Source of the DNA: Haematobia irritans
Taxonomy: Eukaryota > Arthropoda > Insecta > Diptera > Muscidae
NCBI RefSeq assembly: GCF_050003625.1
Contig: NC_134397.1
Location: forward strand, 146,381,526 to 146,445,525
Direction: 5' to 3'
Length of the DNA: 64,000 bases
How positions within the stretch are numbered: position 1 is the first letter of the stretch; every line of letters starts with the position of its first letter. Shown one piece after another: positions 35,529 through 45,840 of this stretch. Under the pieces are notes generated by a model, which was not told the origin of the DNA, searched no databases, and saw only the letters and a list, made by a program, of their open reading frames with translations. The position numbers were made by a program, and so were the translations under genes.

Positions 35529-36755
35529 TTATGTTACGTCTAGTGTATAGCAATGTCCCTCTTATCAATATTCTGTGTTGTTTTTTTTAGTATAGGCCAG
35601 CGTTCATATGGCTTGTTTTTCCTAAATTATGTTTTTTTTTTGGTCATTGCAAATTATGGTCCACAATCTATATAATTATGGACAAATTTCACCAGCCATT
35701 CTATGATAAACGAAAGAAACGATGACGACGAAGAAGAAGAAGAAAAAGGAAGATAGTAAACATAAAGATTTAGCTTGACAATGTCATGCATACACTTAAG
35801 TAATTTGAGACCTTTAGAAAAATACGAAAAAAAAAATCTCATTCAAAGACCTAAACCGACGAGCCGACTTTTGGGGGGCTTCTTTTGTTAAAACTTTGGT
35901 TGAAAATGCTGCACCAAATGCAGTTGAGAATGAAGCACAGAGACAAAAAACAAAAACAGACACAACTCGCTTAAGTGGCTTATTACATGTCGCTGATGAA
36001 GATGATGAGGACGATGGTGACGATGAAGTTGGCGATGACAACGTCGACAATGAGGATGATGATGATGTCGTCTATTTGTGCGATATGGGTAATGTGTTGG
36101 TGATAGTCATAGCCACTGTCGTTGGAGCATACCCCTCGAAAGAGTCTAGTGGAGTCGCCATAGAGGTTGTGGTGGCAGAGAACCTAGTGGTTAGTGACAG
36201 TCATCCACTTCTGTTTGCATTTCCAGATCCCGCTTTGTCGTACCCAATCTCCCATCCCAAAAACGCTTGCATGGCATGACATTTTGGGCAGAACATTCGT
36301 TTTTTTGTCGTATTTATTTTAAGTCTTTTTTTTGGCTTTTGTCTTCTTTTTGTTTTTGTATTCTTCCACTTCTTTTAGGCTCCTCTCGTTTGAAGTCTTT
36401 CCAGCACTTTGTTGTAAGTACTGCATATGGCATAGACGACCGAAACTTGATGAATTGGGAATTAATTCCTTTGACATCGTTTTCATGCTAAAATAAACAC
36501 ATGTTGTTTTTGTAATGCTTACAAATTTTATAATAAAAGAAAAACATGGTGAAAAAAACATGATGAACACTCGAGAAAAAATTGGGATTGTCTTAACAAG
36601 AAGTGGCTTTTTGGGAGACATAAACTGTTTAACGTTTAGAATGAGGAATACGGAACAACGAGGAATTGTATCATCCCTATTTGGAACTAATACGCTGTGA
36701 CTGACAAAATTATTCGGTGGTTGTCGGCGAATAATTCTGTGATTAGTTGGTATTA
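35529..36755. other. Single-copy stretch
   Basis: Base composition is less extreme than in the repeats, and no family of the window recurs. Both strands carry open frames around 35818-36279 because of GAT/GAC trinucleotide runs. A polypyrimidine-rich part lies at 36300-36380. This is the best place in the window to look for host coding sequence. Confidence 0.4.
35818..36279 (+). CDS. Weak candidate exon with acidic tract
   Basis: The plus frame is open for 153 codons before TGA at 36277. It has no early ATG but is preceded by CCTTTAG, a possible 3' splice site. It encodes a basic start, then an Asp/Glu-rich tract (roughly residues 62-88), a hydrophobic stretch VLVIVIATVVGAY and a proline-containing end. 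The complementary strand is also open over 35814-36080 and would be serine-rich. With both strands open, triplet repeats explain much of it. No family is recognised. Confidence 0.22.
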   Translation, partial: KNTKKKISFKDLNRRADFWGASFVKTLVENAAPNAVENEAQRQKTKTDTTRLSGLLHVADEDDEDDGDDEVGDDNVDNEDDDDVVYLCDMGNVLVIVIATVVGAYPSKESSGVAIEVVVAENLVVSDSHPLLFAFPDPALSYPISHPKNACMA

Positions 36756-37245
36756 ATTGCCACTTGAGACAAAAATAATCTACAAAAATTAAAAAAAAAA
36801 ATACCAACAAAAAATTTTATTTCTATAGAAAATTTTGTCAACATTTTATTTCTATAGAAAATTTTGTCAAAATTGTGTACAAATTTTATTTCTATAGAAA
36901 ACTTTGTCAAAATTTGATTTCTATAGAAAATTTTGCCAAAATATTGTATTTCTATAGAAAATTTTGTCAAAATTTGATTTCTATAGAACATTTTGTCAAA
37001 ATTTGATTTCTATAGAACATTTTGTCAAAATTTTATTTCTATAGAAAATTTTGTCAAAATTGTGTCCAAGTTTTATTTCTATAGAAAAATTTGTCAAAAT
37101 TTGATTTCTATAAAAAATTTTGTCAAAATTGTATTTCTATAGAAAATTGTGTCCAAATTTTATTTCTATCGAAAATTTTGTCAACATTTTATTGCTATAG
37201 AAAATTTTGTCAAAATTGCATTTCTATAGAAAATTTTGTCAAAAT
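36756..37245 (+). repeat. 29-bp run with hAT-like left terminus
   Basis: It begins ATTGCCACTTGAGACAAAAA then TAATCTAC, a worn version of the GGTTGCCACTCGAGCCAAAA terminus, followed by about 15 units in plus orientation, up to the LINE fragment. Confidence 0.85.
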
Positions 37246-37832
37246 CCCTCAAGTGAAATCAGCTTGGCCGCATTCCTTCATACGCTGGAGAGGCTGGTAG
37301 ATATTTATCTAGCATCGATTCAAGATTGCTCTCGAAACGACAACATGCTTACTCGATGGGCAGATCTACTGAGACCGAATTGCATGAACTATGTTAGTCG
37401 GCTTTATTGAAAGCTTACTATCTGTCAATGAATACACGATTGTGACATTTCTAGACACGATTGTGACATTTCTAGACATCGAGTTCAATATTAAATGAAT
37501 TCACAACTCTAAATACTGATCAAGGGATGCTTATGCTATTAGACAAACTTCTGACGAAGAGATATATTTCAGTTTCACTGGGAAAAGCAAACATACAATG
37601 TTATGTGAACAGTGGCACTTTCCAAGGAGGAGTTCTATCACCTCTTCTTTGGAATGTTGCTATAAACAACCTTCTTGTTTATCTAAAAAAAGAAAGAATT
37701 AAAGTGGTGGCATACGCAAATGATGTGGCTATAGCAGTCATGGGAAAATTCCCATCCACAATTAGAGATACTATACAGAGAGCTCTCCGGGTGACTGAGA
37801 AATGGGCGAAGGACAATGGTCTAGGTATAAAT
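37246..37832 (+). pseudogene. LINE reverse transcriptase relic
   Basis: This is a piece of a non-LTR retrotransposon reverse transcriptase that would copy its RNA at a nicked target. Upstream short frames give EISLAAFLHTLERLVD and then the motif A-like TFLDIEFN, in which a 21-bp segment is duplicated (37434-37475). From 37527 the frame is open, with GTFQGGVLSPLLWNVAINNL and then VVAYANDVAIAV, followed by a thumb-like GKFPSTIRDTIQRAL and AKDNGLGIN. The usual YADD active site is YAND here (AAT at 37719-37721), so a catalytic aspartate is lost. Stops lie between the pieces. The wording suggests the jockey/R1/LOA group. It is cut at about 37832 by the next 29-bp element. Confidence 0.85.
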
Positions 37833-38084
37833 TCTGCATTTGAGGCAAAAATAATCTATAAAAATTTCAAGAAAATTTTACCGAAAAAATACCAAACCAA
37901 AAATTGTATTTTTAATAGAAAATTTTATTTCTATAGAAAATTTTGTCGAAATTTTATTTTTATAGAAAATTTTGTCGAAATTTTATTTTTATAGAAAATT
38001 TTGTCAAAATTGTATTTCTATAGAAAATTTTGCCCAAATGTATTTCTATAGAAAATTTTGTCAACATTTTATTTCTATAGATTT
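37833..38084 (+). repeat. 29-bp run with worn left terminus
   Basis: The run starts GCATTTGAGGCAAAAATAAT, similar to the hAT-like left end, then about seven diverged units. A family-2 element interrupts it at about 38085. Confidence 0.8.
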
Positions 38085-38825
38085 TTATACCCACCAACAT
38101 AGAATGGTGACGGGGGTATAATAAGTTTGTCATTCCGTTGGTAACACATCGAAATATCGATTTCCGAATATATAAAGTGTATATATTCTTGATCAGGAGA
38201 AATTCTAAGACGATATAACGATGTCCGTCTGTCCGTCTGTCTGTCTGCCTGTCTGGCTGTCTGTTGTAATCACGCTACAGTCTTCAATCATGAAGCAATC
38301 GTGCTGAAATTTTGCACAAACTCGTCTTTTGTCTGCAGGCAGGTCATGTTCTAAGAATGGCCTATATCGGTCCAAGTTTTGATATAGTCCCCATATAAAC
38401 CGACCTCCCGATTAGGGGTCTTGGGCTTATAAAAACCGTAGTTTTGATCCAATTTGCCTGAAATTGGAAATCTAGAGGTATTTTCGGACTATCAAAAAGT
38501 GTACCGAAAATGGTGTCTACCGGTCCATGTTTTGGTATAGCCCCCATATCGGTCGATTTCCCGATTTAGCTTCTTGGGCGTCTAGAAACTGTATTTTCTA
38601 TCTGATTTGCCTGAAATTGAAAATCAAGAGGTATTTTAGGATCACAAATTGGTGTGTCGAAAATGGGGTGTATCGGTCAATGTTTTGGTATAGATCGATC
38701 TCCCGATTATACTTCTTGGTCGTCTCGAAACTGTATTTACAATCCGATTTACCTGAAATTAGAAATCTAGATATATTTTGTGACCATAAAGCGGTGTGTC
38801 GAAAATGGGGTGTATCGGTGCACTG

Positions 38826-39878
38826 CCCAGCAAAAAAAGAGCTTCCAAAAAGTAGTTTGGATCCCCAATCTGTGATCCGCAAGTAGTACAAACTTGGATC
38901 ATCTCCAATGAATTTTACATGGGCTTGTCATAGGATGGAATTACTCCCTTTTTGGATCCTTTGCATTGCTTAGAAGTTGTGCCCTGGAAGTTAATTTGAA
39001 TGAAGAAATTTAAAAAGCGAAATTTTTTTTTTCAACCAATTTCACTTTTTTCCATCCATATGTTTTATTACACTATTATTTTCCTATTATCTAATTTTTA
39101 CAATTTGAAAAACTTTTTCGCTCCGACCAGGGATTGAACCTGGGTTTACTGGCACCATAACAGAACGCCTTAGCACACTCAGCCACCAACGCCATTAAAC
39201 ATAAAGCATCGAAAGGTCAATTCAAATGTGTGTGATATGTTCGTAATACGACACCAAGGAATAACATTATAATTGCTTCTCGAGATGTTCTTTATTAGTA
39301 TGAACGCAAAAATAAGAAACGCAGGTTCAACAGCGGCAATTTTTTTATCAAATATTTTTCTAAAAATTATTTTTTTATGTCATGCATCATTTTTATTTTT
39401 TATTTTCGGCACATATTTTCGTATAAGTATATTTTTTCCATTAAAAATCAACAAAAAATTAAAACTTCTCGTAATTTGCAAACCCTTCTCAAAAGAACTT
39501 CCATGGAAGCGAAAAAGTCAAACGGCACAGGTTCAAATCCTAGCGGGGATGAAATTTATTTTATTATTATTATTAATTTTTTACTTTTTTATGGATTTTC
39601 TATTTTTTTTTTTTAATTTTTTTATTAGTTTTCTATTATTTTGTAAAATTTAATTGTCCAAAATTTGCACTTAAAATAGCCTGATTGCGTTCTTTCTAAT
39701 ACTTGACTGCACCGGAAGTAGAAAAAAATCATTGGGGGATCCCAAGATGCGCTTTAGAAGAAATGTTTGTGTACATGTCCAAAAGGACTGCATCGGAAGT
39801 GGAAAAAATCATTGGGGGATCCCGCGTTGCTCTTTAGAAGAAATGTTTGTGGAACAACTTCCAATTTTTTTTGCTGGG
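38826..39878. mobile_element. CCCAGCAAAAA MITE, long variant
   Basis: It starts CCCAGCAAAAAAAGAGCTTC and ends CTTCCAATTTTTTTTGCTGGG. It is flanked by TG on both sides (38824-38825 and 39879-39880). At 1053 bp it is nearly twice the size of the copy at 30091. The extra interior includes a tRNA-like segment and long T/A-rich stretches. A short repeated block (TTGGGGGATCCC near 39733 and 39813) is present near its right end. Confidence 0.7.
39119..39194 (-). other. tRNA-like segment inside MITE
   Basis: On the minus strand the sequence has an A-box-like TGGCTGAGTGTGCTAAGGCG and, about 30 bases later, a B-box arm CCAGG-TTCAATC-CCTGG with a perfect 5-bp stem. The seven bases before the A box (GCGTTGG) and after the T arm (TCGGAGC) can pair at six of seven positions when G-T pairs are allowed. 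The anticodon arm is not convincing and the sequence lies inside a MITE, so it is more likely a tRNA pseudogene or SINE head than a working tRNA. Confidence 0.45.
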
Positions 39879-40336
39879 TGGTACTTCGGACCCTCAAAAA
39901 TCTGCATCTCATTTATTTTTACCGGTCCATTATATAAGGCACCGATATGGACCGATTTCACTTCTTGAGGCTATAGCAGGCGCACCGATCATAAAAATTG
40001 CTTGAAACTGAAAGTAAAATTTCCAGATTTTATTCCTCGTAATCATTTAAATAATGGCGGTAAAAATCTGCAGATTTAATATTTCAAATCAAGGCGTTAC
40101 TTCATCAATTACACGTTATGTTTATGATTTCTCTAAAACTCAAACAAAATTGTTTCTTATGAATCCAGAAACTGATCCAGTCTTCATAGGTAGAATATTA
40201 AAATGTATCTTCGGGAAGCGTACTGGTTCAAATCCCCCGAAATTCTATATATTATCCAGTAACCCGCGAAGAGTTTGATTCATGGTGGTGGGTATTTAAG
40301 ATTCGGCCCGGCCGAACTTACTACTCTATGTACTTG

Positions 40337-41875
40337 TATATTAACTTTCTCATTCCGTTTGTAACACATCGAAATATTGCTCTAAGACCCCATGAAGCAT
40401 ATATATTCTAGGTCGTGGTGAAATTCTGAGTCGATCTAAGCATGTCCGTCCGTCTGTTGAAATCACGCTAACTTCCGAACGAAACAAGCTATCGACTTGA
40501 AACTTGGCACAAGTAGTTCTTATTGATGTAGGTCAGGTGGTATTGCAAATGGGCCATATCGGTCCAGTTTTACGTATAGCCTCCATATAAACGGACCCCC
40601 AGATTTGGCTTGGGAATCCTCTAAGAGAAGCAAGTTTCATCCGATCTGGCTGAAATTTGGTACATGGTGTTAGTATATGGTCTCTAAACACTGTGCAAAA
40701 ATTGGTCCACATCGGTCCATAATTATATATAGCCCCCATATAAACCGATCCCCAGATTTGGCTTGCGGAGCCTCTAAGAGAAGCAAATTTCATCCGATCC
40801 GGCTGAAATTTGGTATGTGGTGTAAGTATATGGTCTCTAAACACTGTGCAAAAATTGGTCCACATCGGTCCATAATTACATATAGCCCACATATAAACCG
40901 GTCCCCAGATTTGACTTCCGGAGCCTCTTGGAAGACCAAAATTCATCTGATTCAGTTGAAATTTGGTACGTGGTGTTAATATATAGCCTCAAACACCAAT
41001 GCAAAAATTGGTCGAAATCGGCCCATAATTATATATAGCCCCCATATAAACCGATCCCCAGATTTGACCTCCGGAGCCCCTTGGAACAGCAAAATTCATC
41101 CGATTCGGTTGAAATTTGGTACGTGATGTTAGTATATGGTATCCAACAACCATGCAGGAATTGGTTCATATCAGTCCATAATTATATATAGCCTCCATCC
41201 ATATATGTTAAACCCATCCCGAGATTTGGTTTTGGAGCCTCTTGGAGAAGCAAAATTCATCCGATCTGGTTTAAATTTTGTACGTGGTTTTAGTATATGA
41301 AATTTAACAATCATGCTAAAAGTGGTCCATAACAGTCCATAATCATATATAGCCCCCATATATACCATTCCCAAGATTTGGTTTTGGAGCCTCTTGGAGG
41401 TGCAAATTTCATCCGAGTCAGTATAAATTTGGTACATTGTGCTAGTATATGGCCGTTAACAACCATGCCTAACTAGGTCCATATCGGTCTATAGTTATAT
41501 ATAGCCCTCAGATAAATCGATCCCCAATCACACAAAAATTGGTCCATATCAAGTTCATAATTGTGGCCCCCATATAAGCGACCCCCATATTTCAATTCTG
41601 GCTCTCCACGTACCGTGCAAAAGTCCATATCGGTTCGTAATAATTTGTAGACTTACCTATACATAACTTTTTTGTCTAATATATACCACGTATGGACTAA
41701 CTCACAATTTAGAAAACGATATTAAGAAGTTTTAAGATACCTTGCCATCGGTAAGTATTACCACATCGCAAGTAATTCGATTGTAGATGACAGTCTTTCG
41801 CAGAAGTTTCTACGCAATCCATAGTGGAGGGTACATAAGATTCGGCCTGGCCGAACTTACGGTCGTTTACACTTG
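40337..41875 (+). mobile_element. Family-1 DINE lacking its first bases
   Basis: It begins directly after the family-2 tail with ATATTAACTTTCTCATTCCG, so about 25 bp of the head are missing. About seven 153-bp units follow, then the family-1 tail (GTATGGACTAACTCACAATT, AAGTTTCTACGCAATCCATA) and ACACTTG at 41869-41875. No 29-bp block is present. Confidence 0.83.
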
Positions 41876-41884
41876 TTTTTTTTT

Positions 41885-44020
41885 ATACCCTCCATCATAG
41901 GATGGGGGTATATTAACTTTGTCATTCCGTTTGTAACACATCGAAATATTGCTCTAAGACCCCATAAAGTATATATATTCTGGGTCGTGGTGAAATTCTG
42001 AGTCGATCTAAGCATGTCCGTCCGTCCGTCCGTCTGTTGAAATCACGCTAACTTCCGAACGAAACAAGCTATCGACTTGGAACTTGGCACAAGTAGTTGT
42101 TATCGATGTAGGTCGGATGGTATTGAAAATGGGCCATATCGGTCCACTTTTACGTATAGCCCCCATATAAAGGGACCCTCAGATTTGGCTTGTGGAGCCT
42201 CTAACAGAAGCATATTTCATCCGATCCGGCTGAAATTTGGTATATGGTGTTGGTATATGGTCTATAACAACCATGCCAAAATTGGTCCACATCGGTTTAT
42301 AATTATATATAGCCCCCATAAAAACCGATCCCCAGATTTGGCTTGCAGAGCCTAAAAGAGAAGCAAATTTCATCCGATTCGGCTGAAATTTGGTACATGG
42401 TGTTGGTATATGGTCCCTAACAACCATGCAAAACTTGGTTCACATCGGTCTATAATTATATATAGCCCCCATATAAACCGATCCCCAGATTTGGCTTGCG
42501 GAGCCTCAAAGAGAAGAAAATTTCATCCGATCCGGCTGAAATTTGGTACATGATGTTGGTATATGGTCTCTAACAACCATGGACAAATTGGTCCATATCG
42601 GTCCTTAATTATATATAGCCCCCATATAAACCGATCCCCAGATTTGGCTTGTGGAGCCTCTAAGAGAAGCATATTTCATCCGATCCGGCTGAAATTTGGT
42701 ACATGGTATTGGTATATGGTCTCTAACAATCATGCAAAAATTGGTTCACATCGGTCTATAATTATATACAGCCCCCATATAAACCGATCCCCAGATTTGG
42801 CTTGCGGAGCCTCAAAGAGAAGGAAATTTCATCCGATCCGGCTGAAATTTGGTACATGATGTTGGTATATGGTCTCTAACAACCATGCAAAAATTGGTCC
42901 ACATCGGTCCATATTTATATATAGACCCCATATAAACCGATCCGCAGATTTGGGTTGCGAGCCTCAAAGAGAAGCAAATTTCATCCGATCCGCCTGAAAT
43001 TTGGTACATGATATTGGTATATGGTCTCTAACAACCATGCAAAAATTGGTCCACATCCGTTCATAATTATATATAGCCCCCATATAAACCGATCCCCAGA
43101 TTTGGCTTGCGAAGTCTCCAAGAGAAGCAAATTTCATCCAATCCGGTTGTAATTTGGAACATGGTGTTAGTATATGATCTTTAACAACCGTGCCAGAATT
43201 TGTCCATATCGGTCCATAATTATATGTGGCCCCCATATAAAACATTCTCCAGATTTGACCTCCGGAGCCTCTTGGAGGAGCAAAATTCATCCGATCCGGT
43301 TCAAATTAGACACGTGGTGTTAGTATATAGTCGCTAACAACCACACCAAAATTGGTCCAATCACACAAAAATTGGTCCATATCGGTTCATAATCATGGTT
43401 GCCACTAGAGCCAAAAATAATCTACCAAAATTTTATTTCTATAGAAAATTTTGTCAAAATTTTATTTCTATAGAAAATTTTGCCAAAATTTTATTTCTAG
43501 AGAAAATTTTGTTAAAATTTTATTCGGTTCGTAATAAAATTTTCATCATTGTCAAAATTTTATTTCTATAGAAAATTTTATCAAAATTTTATTTCTATAG
43601 AAAATTTTGTTCAAATTTTATTCGGTTCATAATCATGGTTGCCACTCCAGCCAAAAATAACCTACCAAGATTTTATTTCTTTAGAAAATTTTGTTCAAAT
43701 TTTGTTTCTATTGAAAACTTTGTGAAAATGTTATTTCTATAGAAAATTTTGTTAAAATTTTATTTCTGTAGAAAATTTTGTCAAAATTTTATGTCTACTT
43801 TGTCAAACTGAATTATATACGTATTGGATCGATCTTTTTTGATTTAATATATACCACGTATGGACTTATATACAATTTAGAAGATGGTGTTAGGAGGTTT
43901 TAAGATACCGTGCCATCGGCAATCGTTACCGCAACTTAAGTAATTCGATTGTGGATGGCAGTGTTTAGATGAAGTTTCTACGCAATCCATGATCCATGAA
44001 CTTACGGCCGTATATACTTG
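41885..44020 (+). mobile_element. Family-1 DINE, head-to-tail with the previous copy
   Basis: It starts ATACCCTCCATCATAGGATG only nine T residues after the ACTTG end of the copy before. It has the full head and core, eight 153-bp units and a 29-bp block with hAT-like left end. That left end occurs twice (near 43394 and 43632), so this block was internally duplicated. The tail lacks the hairpin: it passes from GCAATCCATGATCCATGAAC straight to TTACGGCCGTATATACTTG. Confidence 0.85.
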
Positions 44021-44669
44021 TTTTTTTATTTTATTTCTATAGTAAACTTTATCGAAATTTTATTTCTATAGAAAATTGTGTCCAAATTATATTTCTATAG
44101 ATTTTTTTTTTTTAATTTTGTTCAAAATTTTATTTTTATAGAAAATAATGTCAAAATTTTATTTTTATTGAAAATTTTGTCCAAATTTTATTTCTATAGG
44201 AAATTTTATCAAAATTGTATTTCTATAGAAAATTTTGTCCAAATTTTATTTCTATAGAAAATTTTTTCAAAATTTTATTTCTATAGAAAATTTTGTCAAA
44301 ATTTTATTTCTATAGAAAATTTTGTCAAAATTTTATTTTTATAGAAAATTTTGTCCAAATTTTATTTCTATAGAAATTTTTATCAAAATTTTATTTCTAG
44401 AAAATTTTGTCCAAATTTTATTTCTATAGAAAATTTTGTCAAAATTTTATTTTTAGAGAATGTTTTTTCTTAATTTTATTTCAATAGAAAATTCTATAGA
44501 AAATAGAATATTTTGTCAAAATTTTATTTCTATAGAAGATTTGTGAAGTACATTTTAGTTGGAGAGGAATATTTTGCAAAATTTACCAACACATCAAGAA
44601 TTCTACCAATCTATCAAACAGTGAAACATCTACCATTTTTGTAGAATTCTACCAGCTGCGGCAACCGTG
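44021..44669 (+). repeat. 29-bp run ending in a hAT-like right terminus
   Basis: About 19 units in plus orientation, then the diverged closing block (CTACCAATCTATCAAACAG, TAGAATTCTACCAG) and GCGGCAACCGTG ending at 44669. Read inward this is the same terminus as at 4942-5034, where GGTAGA words also flank the array. Confidence 0.85.
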
Positions 44670-44765
44670 ATTGCCCTTTGGTGAGTGTGCAAAATACCTA
44701 AGGGTATATTGGACAGGAAGCTGAACTTTAGGCTTAATCCCGGCTGTACTAGCGCGACCATATGG
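44670..44765 (+). pseudogene. LINE reverse transcriptase relic, later part
   Basis: With small shifts of frame this reads SGECAKYL, then GILDRKLNFRLNP, matching the segment after the palm domain of jockey/R1/LOA-type reverse transcriptases, where KYLGVILDRKLNW-like wording is common. It is short and frameshifted, hence dead. It starts right behind the hAT-like terminus. It may be the continuation of the relic at 37246-37832, about 25 residues further along in the same kind of protein. Confidence 0.6.
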
Positions 44766-45225
44766 TCACACAAATTATACCGTAACAAAATCTTTTCGTG
44801 TTGGACCAGTTACGCCGTTTTTTTGTTTCAAAAAACACCGATCACATTTTTTGGAGAAATGTCTGGTATTTAACATCCGATAAACCCCAATTTTCACTCT
44901 AGTAACTATTTAATAATTCGTCCGAAAAGTTATTTACCGTTATGAAATATACTGAGATTTTTATTTGAGTGTATGGGATATTAGGCCTGTACGAAAGTTG
45001 TGCGTATTTCTGCATAATCATACACTAAAATGAACATAAACCGGCCGGTCTTTTTCTAAATTACAGTTCAAAGAAGACAACATAGGCAGATACAGAGAAT
45101 GAGAGAGATAGAGAGAGAGAGAGAGAGTACCATCCCAAAAGAATACAAGAAGCCAGTCATTGAGGCAGTTAGAGTCCATCAGCAAAAACAGAATATCATA
45201 TTGAAACAACAAAAAATCACACTTG
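44766..45225. other. Single-copy stretch with GA microsatellite
   Basis: The only structured part is an AGAGAGAGAGAG run at about 45097-45127. No gene is recognised. Confidence 0.4.
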
Positions 45226-45262
45226 AATGTTAGGCCAGGCCGAATCTTATATACCCTCCATC
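45226..45262 (-). mobile_element. Family-1 DINE tail scrap
   Basis: TTAGGCCAGGCCGAATCTTA then TATACCCTCCATC is the reverse complement of the family-1 3' hairpin and adjacent bases. It is only a scrap next to a SINE. Confidence 0.6.
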
Positions 45263-45270
45263 GGCATTTC

Positions 45271-45438
45271 ACATTACGGTGAAACCACTTTGAAAGACTC
45301 TGAAATATTACCGTCATTGCTGAGAGGAGATAATCCACCACTGAAAAACTTTTTGGTGATTGGTCGAAACTGGGATTCAACCCAAGGCCAATCTGTATGT
45401 AGGGCGGACATACTAACAATTGCACCACTGTAGCTTCC
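45271..45438 (-). mobile_element. SINE head half, minus orientation
   Basis: On minus from 45438 the sequence reads AAGCTACAGTGGTGCAATTG, TTAGTATGTCCGCCC and then the B-box-like TTGGGTTGAATCCCAG. It continues with the same body as the SINE at 28340-28606 (the plus strand shows ACGGTGAAACCACTTTGAAA and GATAATCCACCACTGAAAAA). The tail half is missing. The pol III boxes are fairly well kept. Confidence 0.75.
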
Positions 45439-45621
45439 ACGGAAATTAGAGGCCATACATTGAGTATCACGTCCTCCAAGAAATTCAAAAAATTAAATCT
45501 GGGGATCGTCCCATTTGTAATACAATCCGACCTACTTCTGCCAAGCTTCTTTCGGAAGTTAACGTGATTAAAAACCGGATGGACATCGCTAAATCTAATC
45601 AGAATTTCATTACGATCAAGA

Positions 45622-45840
45622 GATGTGTACCATTGGTATCATGACCGTCTTGTATACAAATGGTTATGGGTTCAATTCCAGTTTCGACGTAATCCAAAAA
45701 ACGTTTACCCTCTGAGGAATATTGGTGATATTTGTGAACGTTTCAAAGCTTCACTAAGTGGTTTCGCACCTGTGGTATTACAACGGACTAAGGGATTCTA
45801 AAATAACGGTTTGTCACTAACCAAACCACGAAATTTGAGA
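45622..45840 (+). mobile_element. SINE, plus orientation, diverged
   Basis: The head has GTACCATTGGTATCATGACC and a B-box-like ATGGGTTCAATTCCAG. The body carries GTTTCAAAGCTTCACTAAGT and GGTTTCGCACCTGTGGTATT, matching other SINE copies in reverse orientation. It lies head to head with the copy at 45271-45438, 183 bp apart. Confidence 0.6.

Larger units (their letters stand above)
38087..40336 (+). mobile_element. Family-2 DINE/mini-me, nearly complete, MITE inside
   Basis: The head is ATACCCACCAACATAGAATG, followed by the TATAAAGTGTATATATTCTT core, GATCAGGAGAAATTCTAAGA and a long GTCTGTCCGTCTGTCTGTC tract. Several units of about 150 bp follow with CCCATATAAACCGACC-like and CGAAAATGG wording. 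A MITE interrupts at 38826-39878. The tail is CATGGTGGTGGGTATTTAAG, the hairpin TTCGGCCCGGCCGAA and CTACTCTATGTACTTGT. The head/tail inverted similarity (CCACCA ... TGGTGG) parallels family 1. Confidence 0.8.

Noticed and set aside
36319..36810. 163-codon minus-strand frame
   Set aside because: It begins in 29-bp-flank and T-rich sequence, is rich in Phe and Lys from T and A runs, and has no recognisable domain.
40205..40245. B-box-like GGTTCAAATCCCCC, similar to another at 39530-39540
   Set aside because: No A box lies at the right distance and no arm folds into a tRNA shape; only the minus-strand copy at 39119-39194 has both boxes.
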